A stretch of DNA of 64,000 nucleotides from Primulina eburnea (lineage: Eukaryota; Streptophyta; Magnoliopsida; Lamiales; Gesneriaceae), in the NCBI RefSeq assembly GCF_022965805.1, contig NC_133110.1, positions 28,826,668 through 28,890,667 of the forward strand. Direction: 5' to 3'. Shown one piece after another: positions 11,794-21,548 of this stretch. A program made the position numbers and the translations under genes. The notes below the pieces were generated by a model, which saw only the letters and a program-made list of their open reading frames with translations, did not search any database and was not told the origin of the DNA. Each line of letters opens with the position of its first letter. Position 1 is the first letter of the stretch.

Positions 11794-12436
11794 TGTCACG
11801 CCCTAGGGACCAAGGCGTAAATGACATCCGACATTGTTATACAACAATAAGCCTTGTAACCAAAACCAGTCTTTTTCATATAGAAATATGGTCTTTTATA
11901 ATGACAATGGAATACAAAAATTACATCAGTAGTTTGCGGAAGCGAAAGAAAATCGAAAATAATACTAAGAATAACAAATTCTTGATCTTCAATGTTTTGA
12001 TGCTATCACCAGCCCTAGAACGTTTCTTGCTCTGCATCATTAAGTTGTTCCTTAGTCTTATCTCGGAAGAGATGTAAGGGAGTGAGCGTTTTGAGAAAAC
12101 ACTCAACAAGTGGAGGTCGATCGATTACCACAAATATATATAAAATATATTTAAAATATATATTCTAAACAAATTTTCAAAACTTATTATATCGATTTAT
12201 CTTATCAGAACGTCCACAGAATCATAATCGAAATGTTGAAGAGAGCTTATCAGAACAAATCAGAATAGATCAAATCAGAAAAAACGAAACATTGTTATTC
12301 ATCTCGTTATCCATGGTCAAATTGCCCTTCATATGTTAATCATCTAAGTGGTGATACCAGAACACAATTTTATAATTACTAATGAGACCAGACATAGTTT
12401 ACAATCTTCATTCCATATCCAACTTGAATTATAACA
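11794..12436 (-). mobile_element. Probable remnant of a gypsy-type LTR, minus orientation
   Basis: It starts TGTCACGCCCTAGGGACC, the style of end seen in antisense gypsy LTRs such as D1 (TGTGGGGACCCGG). It carries TTCCGC on the minus strand (11936-11941), at about the place where the other LTRs here carry it. No partner LTR or coding region is attached, and the far edge is uncertain. Confidence 0.35.
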
Positions 12437-13157
12437 GTGTGTTCGGATCGGTTGATAGGTTGAAATGTGTTTAGAAGATGGGTTGAATAAACACCCACGA
12501 TTTTAACGTCTTTTCGAATGAAGTGTCAGTTTTGTGACAAACTAAGAATCTTGTCAGTCAATGACAATCAGTTTAACTGATAACAGTTGCGGAAATGAAC
12601 TGATTGAAAGATAGAATAAATAACAAAAATAATAACACAAACATTTATGGATGTTCGGAGATTTGAATAACTCCTACGTCACCCCTTCTATCACAAGGAT
12701 AAGATATGCACTAAAAGACTTTGATCGATACAAAGATTGTACAGACCCACTTCAGTTTGTACTTAACACTGACAAAACCGAAACTCTTAGTTTACTAAAT
12801 ATCTCTCAGTTTTTCGACTGAACTTAGCACAACTGATCTAGTTAAGATCAAAATAAACAATACAACAATTTGTGCTTCTAAGCTCGAAAGATAGACTCAA
12901 ATGCTACATATAAATCAAATAAGTGTGAGCTTTTTGATTCTTGAGTAAGAGCTACAAATTTAGCAGAGTAGCAACAAGCTTGTGAGAATAGATAGATCGA
13001 TATGTTTCTGTAGCTGCTCCTCTCACCTATTTACAAGCTTCTCTTCAACAGTAACATTAAATATAATTTGAATCTTTATATCCATTGATTGCCACGTCAA
13101 CATTCTTCTGACAATCGTACATTTTAGCTCTGAAAATGCGGCGTTTCACTACTAGTT
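12437..13157. other. Unclassified dispersed-repeat-like DNA
   Basis: No coding frame is visible. Phrases such as TAACTCCTACGTCACCCCTT look like a common plant dispersed repeat, but I cannot name the family or place its ends; the right edge is cut by LTR F. Confidence 0.3.
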
Positions 13158-14273
13158 TGTAATGCCCGGTTACTCGTACAAATGATAATAATGCGTTTAT
13201 GTCGTTTACTATGTAGTTATTTAGATGATTAGATTTCATGTGATGATTGAGTTATCAATATTGAGATTCAACATGACTTTTATATTGTCTATGGTGTATT
13301 GAGAATGAATATGTGTTAAAATAGTGGTAGTAAGAGGTGTAAGTAGAAGTAGTGCAATGAAAGTTGGTATAGGATTGCAGGAAATGAGACGAAATTGTGG
13401 TAGTTGTTACGAGTTTTAGCATAATGGTTTGAATATTGATCCAAATTGTGTGAGGCCTTAACCATTAGAAAGCCAAGATATAATGCTACAACTTTCTTAT
13501 TTTGAGTTTTGTCCAAATCATTGTGGAAGACAAGCCAAAAGCGCCCCGAAGTGAGTTGTGTGTATCGTCACTCCTATAATGACACATGTTGGGAGAATGG
13601 GCATAACTTTTTACTCAGACCTCAAATGACATGAAACCAATGGGAGATTCAAGCCAAGACATAGAGCTACAACTTCCTAGTTTACCATTTTTTCAGATTA
13701 TGAACGGAAGAGACGTTCCCGGAGCGATCTTTGATGAAGTAGCGCACAGAAGCAGAACAAGTGGCGCATGAGCGGTAAGATTTTACCGCCTGAGCGCTGG
13801 TACTTTACAAGCTCACCAATTTTACAGAACATGTGGCGCCCGAGCGGTATAATATGACCGCCCGAGCGCCAGTGCACCAAAGTTTTACATTTTGGACAGA
13901 ACATTCCGCGCTCGAGCGGTAGAAAACTACCGCCCGAGCGCCGCCTTCCATACAAAAAGATAAGTTTGGAATTTCTGAGCCATTGTATCAGTTCTTTCCC
14001 CTTTCCTTCACAGCAAGACACGAAAGAAAAACTTAGAATCTTCCTCCAAAGCTCTCTTTCTTCATTTCCTTCATTGTTTTGAAGTGAGAACTTAGTTCTC
14101 CATCACAAGAACTTCATAAAGGTGTAAGTTTTCTTCTCTTTTAGTTATGGTACATGTAGGTGACAATAAAGGAATAATTTTCATTTAGTTTATGCAATAG
14201 TGACTGAATTATTGGTATATTTGACAGTATAGGAGCGAGAAACATCGTCTCAAACAAGTATTCGTACGATTGG
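13158..14273 (+). repeat. Gypsy LTR F, left part (split by element D1)
   Basis: It starts TGTAATGCCCGG and is homologous over its length to the LTR of element A (shared phrases such as GGCCAAAAGCGCCCCGAAGTG). It stops at ATTGG, where D1 entered; the rest of the LTR resumes after D1. Joined, F is about 2035 bp against 2015 bp for A's LTR, so it is a diverged relative of A. This is the oldest layer of the nest. Confidence 0.85.
13763..13942 (+). promoter_or_regulatory. Three paired GC-rich dyads in LTR F
   Basis: Arms lie at 13763-13777/13784-13798, 13835-13849/13856-13870 and 13907-13921/13928-13942. Each pair has a GGCGCNCGAGCGGTA-type arm, 6 nt, then a TACCGCCCGAGCGCC-type arm; starts are exactly 21 bp apart in all three. 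They end shortly before ATACAAAAAG, a possible TATA box. Confidence 0.7.
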
Positions 14274-14561
14274 TGTGGGGACCCGGACGCTAATCAAGTT
14301 CTTAATCATCATTGGGACTAATTAATCAATTAGTAAAACAGGGTCTAATTTTTTTTTTCTTTTTAAAATGCGGAACGTAGTGAAATCAACTAGTATACAA
14401 CTCAGTATAAAATAAAGTACATGTCCTGTACCGTCTACAAATCAGTAAAACTAAGGTTCAACATCTAAATATCAAGTGTCAAAACCCTATATACATCCAA
14501 GTCCGAAGTTTCCACTCTATCACGATCTCTCCTCATCTCCTGGACCCTGATCATGTCCCAC

Positions 14562-14595
14562 CTGTTGTCATGTACACATACAGACAAGACAACAG
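14562..14595 (-). promoter_or_regulatory. Short hairpin in the D1 LTR, also present in LTR E
   Basis: Arms CTGTTGTC and GACAACAG pair perfectly over 8 bp. On the element strand AGGTGG follows directly. Solo LTR E has the same arms at 43575-43582 and 43602-43609, with a partly different loop. Confidence 0.55.
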
Positions 14596-14979
14596 CCGAA
14601 TAATTCCGGTGAGAATATAATCCCAGTATAAATCAACGAAACATACAATCATATAACAAATATAAAGCATGTAATCAGGTAACAGATATATGTATCAAAC
14701 TCTGAAACATAAACAATCATAGACTGTCGACATATACGTGACTCCACGTTTCAGACTAGACTCAATCCTAGTCTAAGGATCCCGATTTCCAAATGTGGTA
14801 TTCCTATATCGAATTCCGTAATAGAAGGAACTCTGTTCCTATTACTCGATATAACCAGATATGGTATTCCTATATCGAATTCCGTAATAGAATAATTCCA
14901 ATCCTATTACTCGATATAACCAAACATCCGGTGTCCTGACCTAACCGTCATGGATTGTAGCTCTATCGCTAATATCCTT

Positions 14980-15120
14980 ATCTTGAGACATCGTGCAATG
15001 TGCCCGTGGCGATCCCGCCACTATCAGGCACTTCCGTCCCAAGATTTCTATACTATCTTGTGACATCGTGCAATGTTCCCGTGGCGATCCCACCACTATC
15101 AGGAACTTCTGTCACAAGAT
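14980..15120 (-). repeat. Two tandem 66-nt hairpin units in the D1 3' LTR
   Basis: Units at 14980-15045 and 15055-15120 are diverged tandem copies, each foldable into nested stems: an outer ATCTTG...CAAGAT stem, a middle GTGCC...GGCAC (unit 1) or GTTCC...GGAAC (unit 2) stem, and an inner GTGGCG...C(G/A)CCAC stem. Differences between units keep pairing, as double changes or as G-U on the element's own strand. Confidence 0.75.
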
Positions 15121-15153
15121 TACTCATCTACTACCTGTTATCTATAATTCAAG

Positions 15154-15169
15154 AGAACAAGTACATCAA
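15154..15169 (+). repeat. Target-site duplication of the LINE, left copy
   Basis: AGAACAAGTACATCAA here recurs at 20504-20519 after the LINE's A-rich tail. The intact 5' LTR of D1 has the sequence only once (about 55786-55798), proving the insertion. Confidence 0.95.
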
Positions 15170-15524
15170 GAAAGAGCTCTCAGTAACAACTAGGGTCCTT
15201 AGAGAGAGAAACTCTCCCTTCTCACTAAAATGAAAAGGCGCGACTCGCTTGTTTGTTCTTGGCTCTTCGTTGTTCTTCGTTGATTCATCCTGCTCAAGTG
15301 TCTGTGATTTCTTCAGGTTTATTACATCATTCCCAGGTTTCTATAATCGTTTGCGGCTACTATTTTGCGAATCAAGATCAGTTCTAGGGTTCTTCGCGAT
15401 TTCTGGTTTTGCGATTTCTTGCTGATTGATTTTGCTTTTGCTTTCTGTTACTGCTGTCGTCGTTTGCTTGTTCTCCGTTGGTTGTGGTTCTTACTGCCAT
15501 CTAAGTGTTCGATATATTGCCGCA

Positions 15525-17012
15525 ATGAGTAATAGCAGCAACAACTCAGATGGGAAAATTCCGCAGCAGTTGGGCGATGCTTCGAATAATGGTTTGAATA
15601 ACAATCAGCAGTTAAATTATATGATTGGCCCTAATGTAGGGGGTATGGATATTCCAGCCGATAATTCCAAAGCTTCGGGGGAATCTATCCCTGCTTCTAT
15701 GCATGCTCGTCCTGATATTTCTGATATACCACACAAGAAGGCTAAAGTTTCATATGCTAGCTTGTTCAAGAACAATAGGATGGCAAAGGCAGATTATAAG
15801 CTTGAATTGGTAGAAACTGGGAAGGACAAACTCAAGTTTGGGCTATCTGACATTGATTCGATTGAGGATACCTATGGGATTTGTCTTCTCGGCTATGTGA
15901 TTAGTGGAAAACCTCCTACTGCTGCTTTATTTGACTTGGTTCGAAGATGGGGTCCGGATGTTAAGTTTCAAACGCATGAGAGTGGATGGATTATTTTCAC
16001 CTTCCCAAACCGTGAAACAAAGGATAAGGTGATGGGTGGTGGCACCTACATGGTCTTTGGCTTCCACCTCTTTCTTAAGGAGATGCCGAATTGTTTCAGA
16101 TTCAGAGAGGAGGACATGAATTCCATCCCATCTTGGGTGCAGATTCATGGCTTACCTCCAGATTGTTGGAATTTCAATATCCTAAGTAAAGTGTCTTCTC
16201 GTCTAGGTACCCCTATTCATATGGACATGCTTACGTTTCAGCGAAAGAGGGTAAAATATGCAAGAGTCCTAATTGAAATTGAAGCTTCTAAGACGAAAAT
16301 TTCTGATATGACTATTGAGTTGCCGATCGGGGATGTGGTGATCACTTTTGAGTATGAACAGGACCTGAAATATTGCACTAATTGCCGCAAGGTAGGTCAT
16401 CTTGTGGATGCTTGTGTGCATGTGTATCATCGCAATATGAAAGCTTCGAAGGGTGATAATGAAAAAAACAACAAAAGGGCAAGATCTAAGAGTGCTTCTA
16501 TGCGTAATGGCCCTTCTCGGGGGAGATCACAGTATCGAAAATCATCGAAAGCGGGGCCTTCTCGTATGCCTTCTACTGTTCCGATCAAAATGAATGGGAA
16601 ATCTGTTGCAAAATCTCCTGTAATGGCTGCTAGTTCTTCGATGCATTCTGATGATTTACCTCCTTCGATTGAGGTTACACTTCCACAGCAATGTAGCCCT
16701 ATGGATAAAGGTAAAAGTCCGGTACTTAGTGAGAATTTGGAAACACCGAATCAGTCACATACACAACCTTCTGTAGAGGAGCTCAAGAATGTGGCTACCA
16801 AGAAGAATAACAAGAAAAATAAGAAAAAGAATAAATCAGTGGCTGCGAATTCTGGTACTAACAAGGACATGATAGAATTCTTTCAAGTTATGGTGGAAGA
16901 TAACCCATGCGACACAGAACATGAGGTTATGAATACTACTCGCAAATCGCCTAGGTTAATTGGACTTGAAGAAAAGGGGCGGCAACCCGGAATTGCCTCC
17001 GGGTCTCAATGA
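15525..17012 (+). CDS. LINE ORF1: DUF4283 domain and CCHC zinc knuckle
   Basis: The chosen start gives MSNSSNNSDG and 495 residues; an in-frame ATG 99 nt upstream exists, but its extra N terminus is a run of hydrophobic residues that looks like translated UTR. A DUF4283-like region covers roughly residues 100-280 (YGICLLGYVISGKPP, GGGTYMVFGFHLFLKEM, WVQIHGLPPDCWN) and ends in the zinc knuckle CTNCRKVGHLVDAC (CX2CX4HX4C). The C-terminal third is Ser/Lys-rich and disordered. The family binds the element RNA as a ribonucleoprotein. The stop codon overlaps the ORF2 start as ATGA. Confidence 0.9.
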   Translation: MSNSSNNSDGKIPQQLGDASNNGLNNNQQLNYMIGPNVGGMDIPADNSKASGESIPASMHARPDISDIPHKKAKVSYASLFKNNRMAKADYKLELVETGKDKLKFGLSDIDSIEDTYGICLLGYVISGKPPTAALFDLVRRWGPDVKFQTHESGWIIFTFPNRETKDKVMGGGTYMVFGFHLFLKEMPNCFRFREEDMNSIPSWVQIHGLPPDCWNFNILSKVSSRLGTPIHMDMLTFQRKRVKYARVLIEIEASKTKISDMTIELPIGDVVITFEYEQDLKYCTNCRKVGHLVDACVHVYHRNMKASKGDNEKNNKRARSKSASMRNGPSRGRSQYRKSSKAGPSRMPSTVPIKMNGKSVAKSPVMAASSSMHSDDLPPSIEVTLPQQCSPMDKGKSPVLSENLETPNQSHTQPSVEELKNVATKKNNKKNKKKNKSVAANSGTNKDMIEFFQVMVEDNPCDTEHEVMNTTRKSPRLIGLEEKGRQPGIASGSQ

Positions 17013-20000
17013 AGCTGGCCTGCTGGAATGTTAGAGGTTTCCATAAACCTCTAAAACAAAAGAGTGCTCAATCTATTATGGGTGCTCGCAAGCTTGACGT
17101 TTTTGGTATTCTGGAATCAAAATTTGATGATAAGGCTTTAAAAAGCATGCTGCGTGTTCGTTTTCTAGGTATGAATGCTATTAACAACTTTCATCTTAGC
17201 TCAAAGGGAAGGATTTTCGTGCTTTGGAATCCTTCCTCGGTTGATCTCGATGTTATTTGTATGAGTGATCAATTTATTCATGTCAGATTAAAGTGCCTTA
17301 AGACAAATATTAGCTTCTTTGCTACCTTTGTTTATGGGTTCAATACTATCTGTCAAAGAAGATTGTTATGGAAAGATTTAATTGATGTTGGTATTAACTG
17401 TCAATCTCCTTGGACAGTTTTGGGGGATTTTAATAATGTGTTGTCCCAAGATGAGAAGATTGGTGGTCTGAAGGTTAAGAATTATGAGATCAAAGACTTC
17501 GCTGAATGTGTTAATTCGCTGGACCTTACTGATTTGCCGTATATTGGTTGTTTGTATACTTGGATGAGCCCTCAGGTATGAAGTAAGTTGGACCGAGTGT
17601 TGGTCAATAATTTCTGGCTAACATCAAATTTTTGTGCTATGACCGAGTTTGTGGCTCCTGATTGTGTCTCAGACCATACCCTGTCTATTGTTGATTTTCT
17701 TGATACAACAGCGCCTAAGAAAAAGCCTTTCAAGTTCTACAACATGTGGGCTTTGAGTGAGAGCTTCGAACCACTTGTGTCTAGTAAGTGGATGTGTAGA
17801 AGCGATGGAACAGCTCAATTCCGTCTGAAGCAGATGTTCAAGTGTTTAAAGAAGCCTCTATTATTGCTTAACCGTAATCAGTTTAACCACATCTCATGTC
17901 GTGCTTCTAAAGCAAAGCGTGAGCTTGTGGCTATGCAGGAATCTATTCTTACTGATGGGGTTTCTTGTGTCGGCTACAAAGATGTCAAAAGGAAAGCAGA
18001 AATTTTATTGGAAGCTGAAAGATTATTCTTGGCTCAAAAGGTTAAAATCAAGTACACATTAGAAGGAGATCGGTGTACGAAGTTCTTTCATAATCTTGTT
18101 AAGAGAAATACAAAGAGGCATTCGATTATGGCTCTTAAAAATTCTGATGGGTGTACTCTCACGGCCGTGGATGATATTGCAAATGAGTTCATTGTTTTTT
18201 ACAAAAATCTGTTGGGTACGCATGTTAATACGGAGCATGTTGACAGTATCTTAATTGGCGATGGGCCGTGTGTCACTCCGAATTTGTGGAATGATCTCAC
18301 GGCTCCTCCTACTCGAGCTGAAGTTGATGATGCTTTGTTTGACATTGATAATGACAAAGCTCCGGGTTCTGATGGGTTTGGTGCCTACTTCTTCAAAGCG
18401 TCTTGGCATATTATTGGCACAGATGTCACTAATGCGGTGTTTGAGTTTTTCAGAAATGGCCGTTTGTTGAAACAATGGAATCACTCCATTATCTCACTTA
18501 TTCCAAAGAAAGCGGCTGCTTCGAATGTCAATGATTGTAGACCAATTTCTTGTTGCACAGTTTTCTATAAGATCATCTCCAAAATGCTAGTAAAAAGATT
18601 GCGAAGTGTTGTGGGGCTTCTGATTGATGGCGCCCAAGTGGAGTTTATTGAGGGCCGATCAATTGTTGACAATATTCACTTGGCTCAAGAGCTACTCAGG
18701 AAATATGCTAGAAAGCGTGGGTCTCCTAGATGCATGCTGAAAATTGACTTACAGAAGGCGTATGACTCAGTTGCTTGGAGTTTCCTTCGCAAAGTACTTA
18801 TTGGTTTCAAGTTTCCTCGTGTATTTGTGCAGTGGATCATGGAATGCGTTTCTACGACATCGTACTCGATTGTTATCAATGGGCAGTTTCATGGCCACTT
18901 CGACGGCCGTAGAGGTCTTCGTCAAGGTGATCCGCTTTCTCCTTATTTATTCACCTTATGTATTGAAGTGTTATCTCGTGCGTTAAAGAATATGTCTCGT
19001 GATTCTAGATTCGGGTTTCATCCCAAGTGTGGACATTTGGGTATTACTCATTTAGCGTATGCCGATGACTTATTGCTATTATCAAAAGGTGATGCTTGTA
19101 GTGTTTCTATGCTCATGAATTGTTTGAATACATTTGGGGATATGGCGGGCCTTAGAGTTAACTTGTTGAAATCTAATGCATACATTGCAAGTGTCTCTGA
19201 TTCAGTTAGACAGGATATTCTGGACATCACGGGGTTCACTTTTGGGGATCTACCCTTTCGATACTTGGGAGTACCACTTGCGGCAAAGCAGCTTTATGCT
19301 GCCGATTTTAGCATTTTGGTTGATGCAATCTCAGGTAAGATAAATTCATGGCCTCGTCAGTCACTTTCTCATGCGGGGAAACTGGAACTTATCAGGTCGG
19401 TTATTCAGGGGGTTGAGTGTTATTGGCTTTCTATTCTACCTATTCCGAATTGCGTGATTGACAGTATCTATGCAATGTGTCGGAGCTTTGTCTGGCCTAC
19501 AAAACACCCGCCTATCGCTTGGAGCTCTCTTTGTAAACCAATTGAGGCAGGTGGGTTTGGGTTGAAGAATCTCAAGGCTTGGAACAAAGCTTTGCTTGCA
19601 AAAACTTTATGGAATATTCACATCAAGAAAGATTGTCTTTGGATCAAGTGGGTCGCTCATGTGTATGGACACGCTACAGATGTTTGGAGTTGGATGTGGT
19701 CTAAAGACCATTCACCACTCATCAAACATATTTTAGCTATTCCTGATGAGATTATTGCTGCACACGGCTCCGAGGGTGCTGCGGTTGTCATTTTGAGCAA
19801 GTGGTTCGGCCAGTCTTCGGGTTTGAATCCAGCTTACGATTTCTTCGTTGGTCGATGGGCATGTTGGCCGTGGAAACCTCTATTGTCAAAACAGTGCATT
19901 CTACCCAAGCACAGATTTATTTTATGGTTGTTTGCGCATAGGAAACTGCTGACTAGGGACAGGTTGGGTTACCTAATTGATAAATCTTGTGTTCTATGCA

Positions 20001-20335
20001 AAGCTACTGATAAATCTGTCAATCATCTGTTTTTTGGATGTGCATTTTCGTCGAAGATCTGGATTCCTATTAGAGAATGGCTTGGCATGCGAAAGTTGAT
20101 GGGTTCTCCGAATGCAATTCTCTCGGCTTTCAGAGGAGTGTACCGGGGAAGCTCAAGCTTGAATAAATTAAGGTGTGTGGCGTTGGCGGCGACAGTTTAT
20201 CACATATGGAACATCAGAAACAGAATCATCTTCGAGAATGATGTGCCGAATGTCGATGGGATAATTGCGCAGATTAAGATTCATGTTCTAAGAAGTTTAC
20301 CAAACTCCATGCATTTATTGGCGCTACCTGATTGA
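17009..20335 (+). pseudogene. LINE ORF2: endonuclease, reverse transcriptase, zinc-binding C terminus; one nonsense codon
   Basis: The frame begins MKLACWNVRGFHKPLK, an AP-type endonuclease start, with GDFNNVL as a later endonuclease motif. A TGA at 17579-17581 interrupts it just before SKLDRVLVN; the frame is otherwise open for about 1108 codons. The RT shows APGSDGFGAYFFK, LIPKK, RPISCCTVFYKIISK, KIDLQKAYDSV, GLRQGDPLSPYLF and the catalytic YADD (near 19060). The C-terminal zf-RVT region has CVLCKATDKSVNHLFFGC. The enzyme would nick the target and copy the RNA there. With the TGA read as stop, only the endonuclease part would be made. Confidence 0.92.
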
Positions 20336-20519
20336 TTTGGTTGTATTTTCATTTAGCTGTTGAGATAATTAGATACTTGCAGGTTGATTAGAATCTGCCT
20401 CTTTTGTGATTATTCTGATTCCCCTGGGCATACCCAGTGTATTTGTACTAAACTACCTTTTACCTAATTTTTAATGAATTTCATTAAAAAAAAATAAAAA
20501 AAAAGAACAAGTACATCAA

Positions 20520-21447
20520 TCAAATCAATGCAAATATCAATGCAATAAAGTAAAGTATGTGATTTAGGGAAACTCAAGTCTAAACCGACTCAAGTCGATC
20601 TCCCAGTACCACATTGACTTATACCTTTCGTTTGTAGTCTCGATCTGAAGCAATATCAGTTCTGAACTCAAGACTGTCTCTGTAAATCTGAAACGACATA
20701 CCGGGAATACTAATATCAATATTCCATTCTCAATTCAATTCTGAATCTGGTTAATCTGGATTTAATTCAAAATCACCGGTATAACGGTACAATCTCGATA
20801 TCCCGTCAATACAACATCACCAGATATTAATTACAAATCATAACTCATATTCGATACAATTTGTAATCAGTCTATAATCCAAATCTATTCAATTCTCAAT
20901 CAACGGATATATGTATGAAAATTCATAACAATTCCATAATCAAGCTGTTTCTTAATCTGACTTCGATTCTACGATGTCTAACATATCAAGAACATCATAT
21001 ATGAATCCTATTCAATTCTGACAATGACATAATTTCAAAGTATGTCAAAACTTAGGAAAACTTACGTCCTTGTGTAGCTCTTGACGAGAGGATCACAGAA
21101 ATATGTCCAGATCGAAAATCTAATGGGCGGATTTAGCACAACCAAAATTCTAGGCTATGAACGAGTTTTGAGAAAATCTTGCTGGAGCTCTCGTTTTTCT
21201 TTCTGCCAAATTTGAATGGAAATGAAAGGTTGATATATCCAATTGCATGGTGTGACAAGTGTCCCACTTAATTCTTAATTGCACTTTAGCCCCTGAAATC
21301 TTCACTATTTGCAATTTGGTCCTCAAAACTCTTTTTAATCCAATTTCAATCCTAATTAATTACAAAAATCGTGGAATTTAATTCATCATTCCAAAATTCG
21401 TAAATTAACTAATCTCGGATTAAAATGATACAATCTCGGGCCTTACA
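20520..21447 (-). repeat. Remainder of the D1 3' LTR right of the LINE
   Basis: It resumes exactly where the LTR was split and runs to CGGGCCTTACA. On the element strand this is the LTR start (TGTAAGGCCCGAG) and the U3 side. No host gene is present. Confidence 0.9.
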
Positions 21448-21462
21448 ATTCTCCCCCTCTGA
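21448..21462 (-). other. Polypurine tract of D1
   Basis: On the minus strand AGAGGGGGAGAAT directly precedes the 3' LTR start TGTAAGG. Confidence 0.85.
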
Positions 21463-21548
21463 GACATGATTTCGTCCTCGAAATCTCAAGCAATCATATC
21501 CCAGGCAATCAAATCATAAATAACAGAAACTAAAATAGTAAACTCACA

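Larger units (their letters stand above)
15170..20503 (+). mobile_element. Full-length plant L1-type LINE
   Basis: A 5334-bp element with a 5' UTR of about 355 bp, ORF1 (nucleic-acid binding), ORF2 (endonuclease plus reverse transcriptase), a short 3' UTR and an A-rich tail. A 16-bp target duplication flanks it. The 5' end appears complete, which is uncommon for LINEs. ORF1 is open and ORF2 has a single nonsense codon. It lies in the opposite orientation to its host D1. Confidence 0.95.
14274..21447 (-). repeat. 3' LTR of D1, interrupted by a LINE
   Basis: Without the LINE (5334 bp) and one 16-bp duplication this LTR is 1824 bp, identical in length to the 5' LTR. By eye the two differ by scattered substitutions, clearly more than B's LTRs. 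No array of GC-rich dyads like those of A, B and E is seen, but there are two long hairpins (14980-15120) and AT-rich dyads before them. Confidence 0.93.

Noticed and set aside
11794..13157. A host gene upstream of RPF1
   Set aside because: Frames of 62-94 codons lack protein character and the sequence looks like old LTR and dispersed-repeat DNA.
14980..15120. tRNA-like or other small RNA genes for the D LTR hairpins
   Set aside because: No T-loop, anticodon arm or CCA-end arrangement; the stems are nested rather than cloverleaf.
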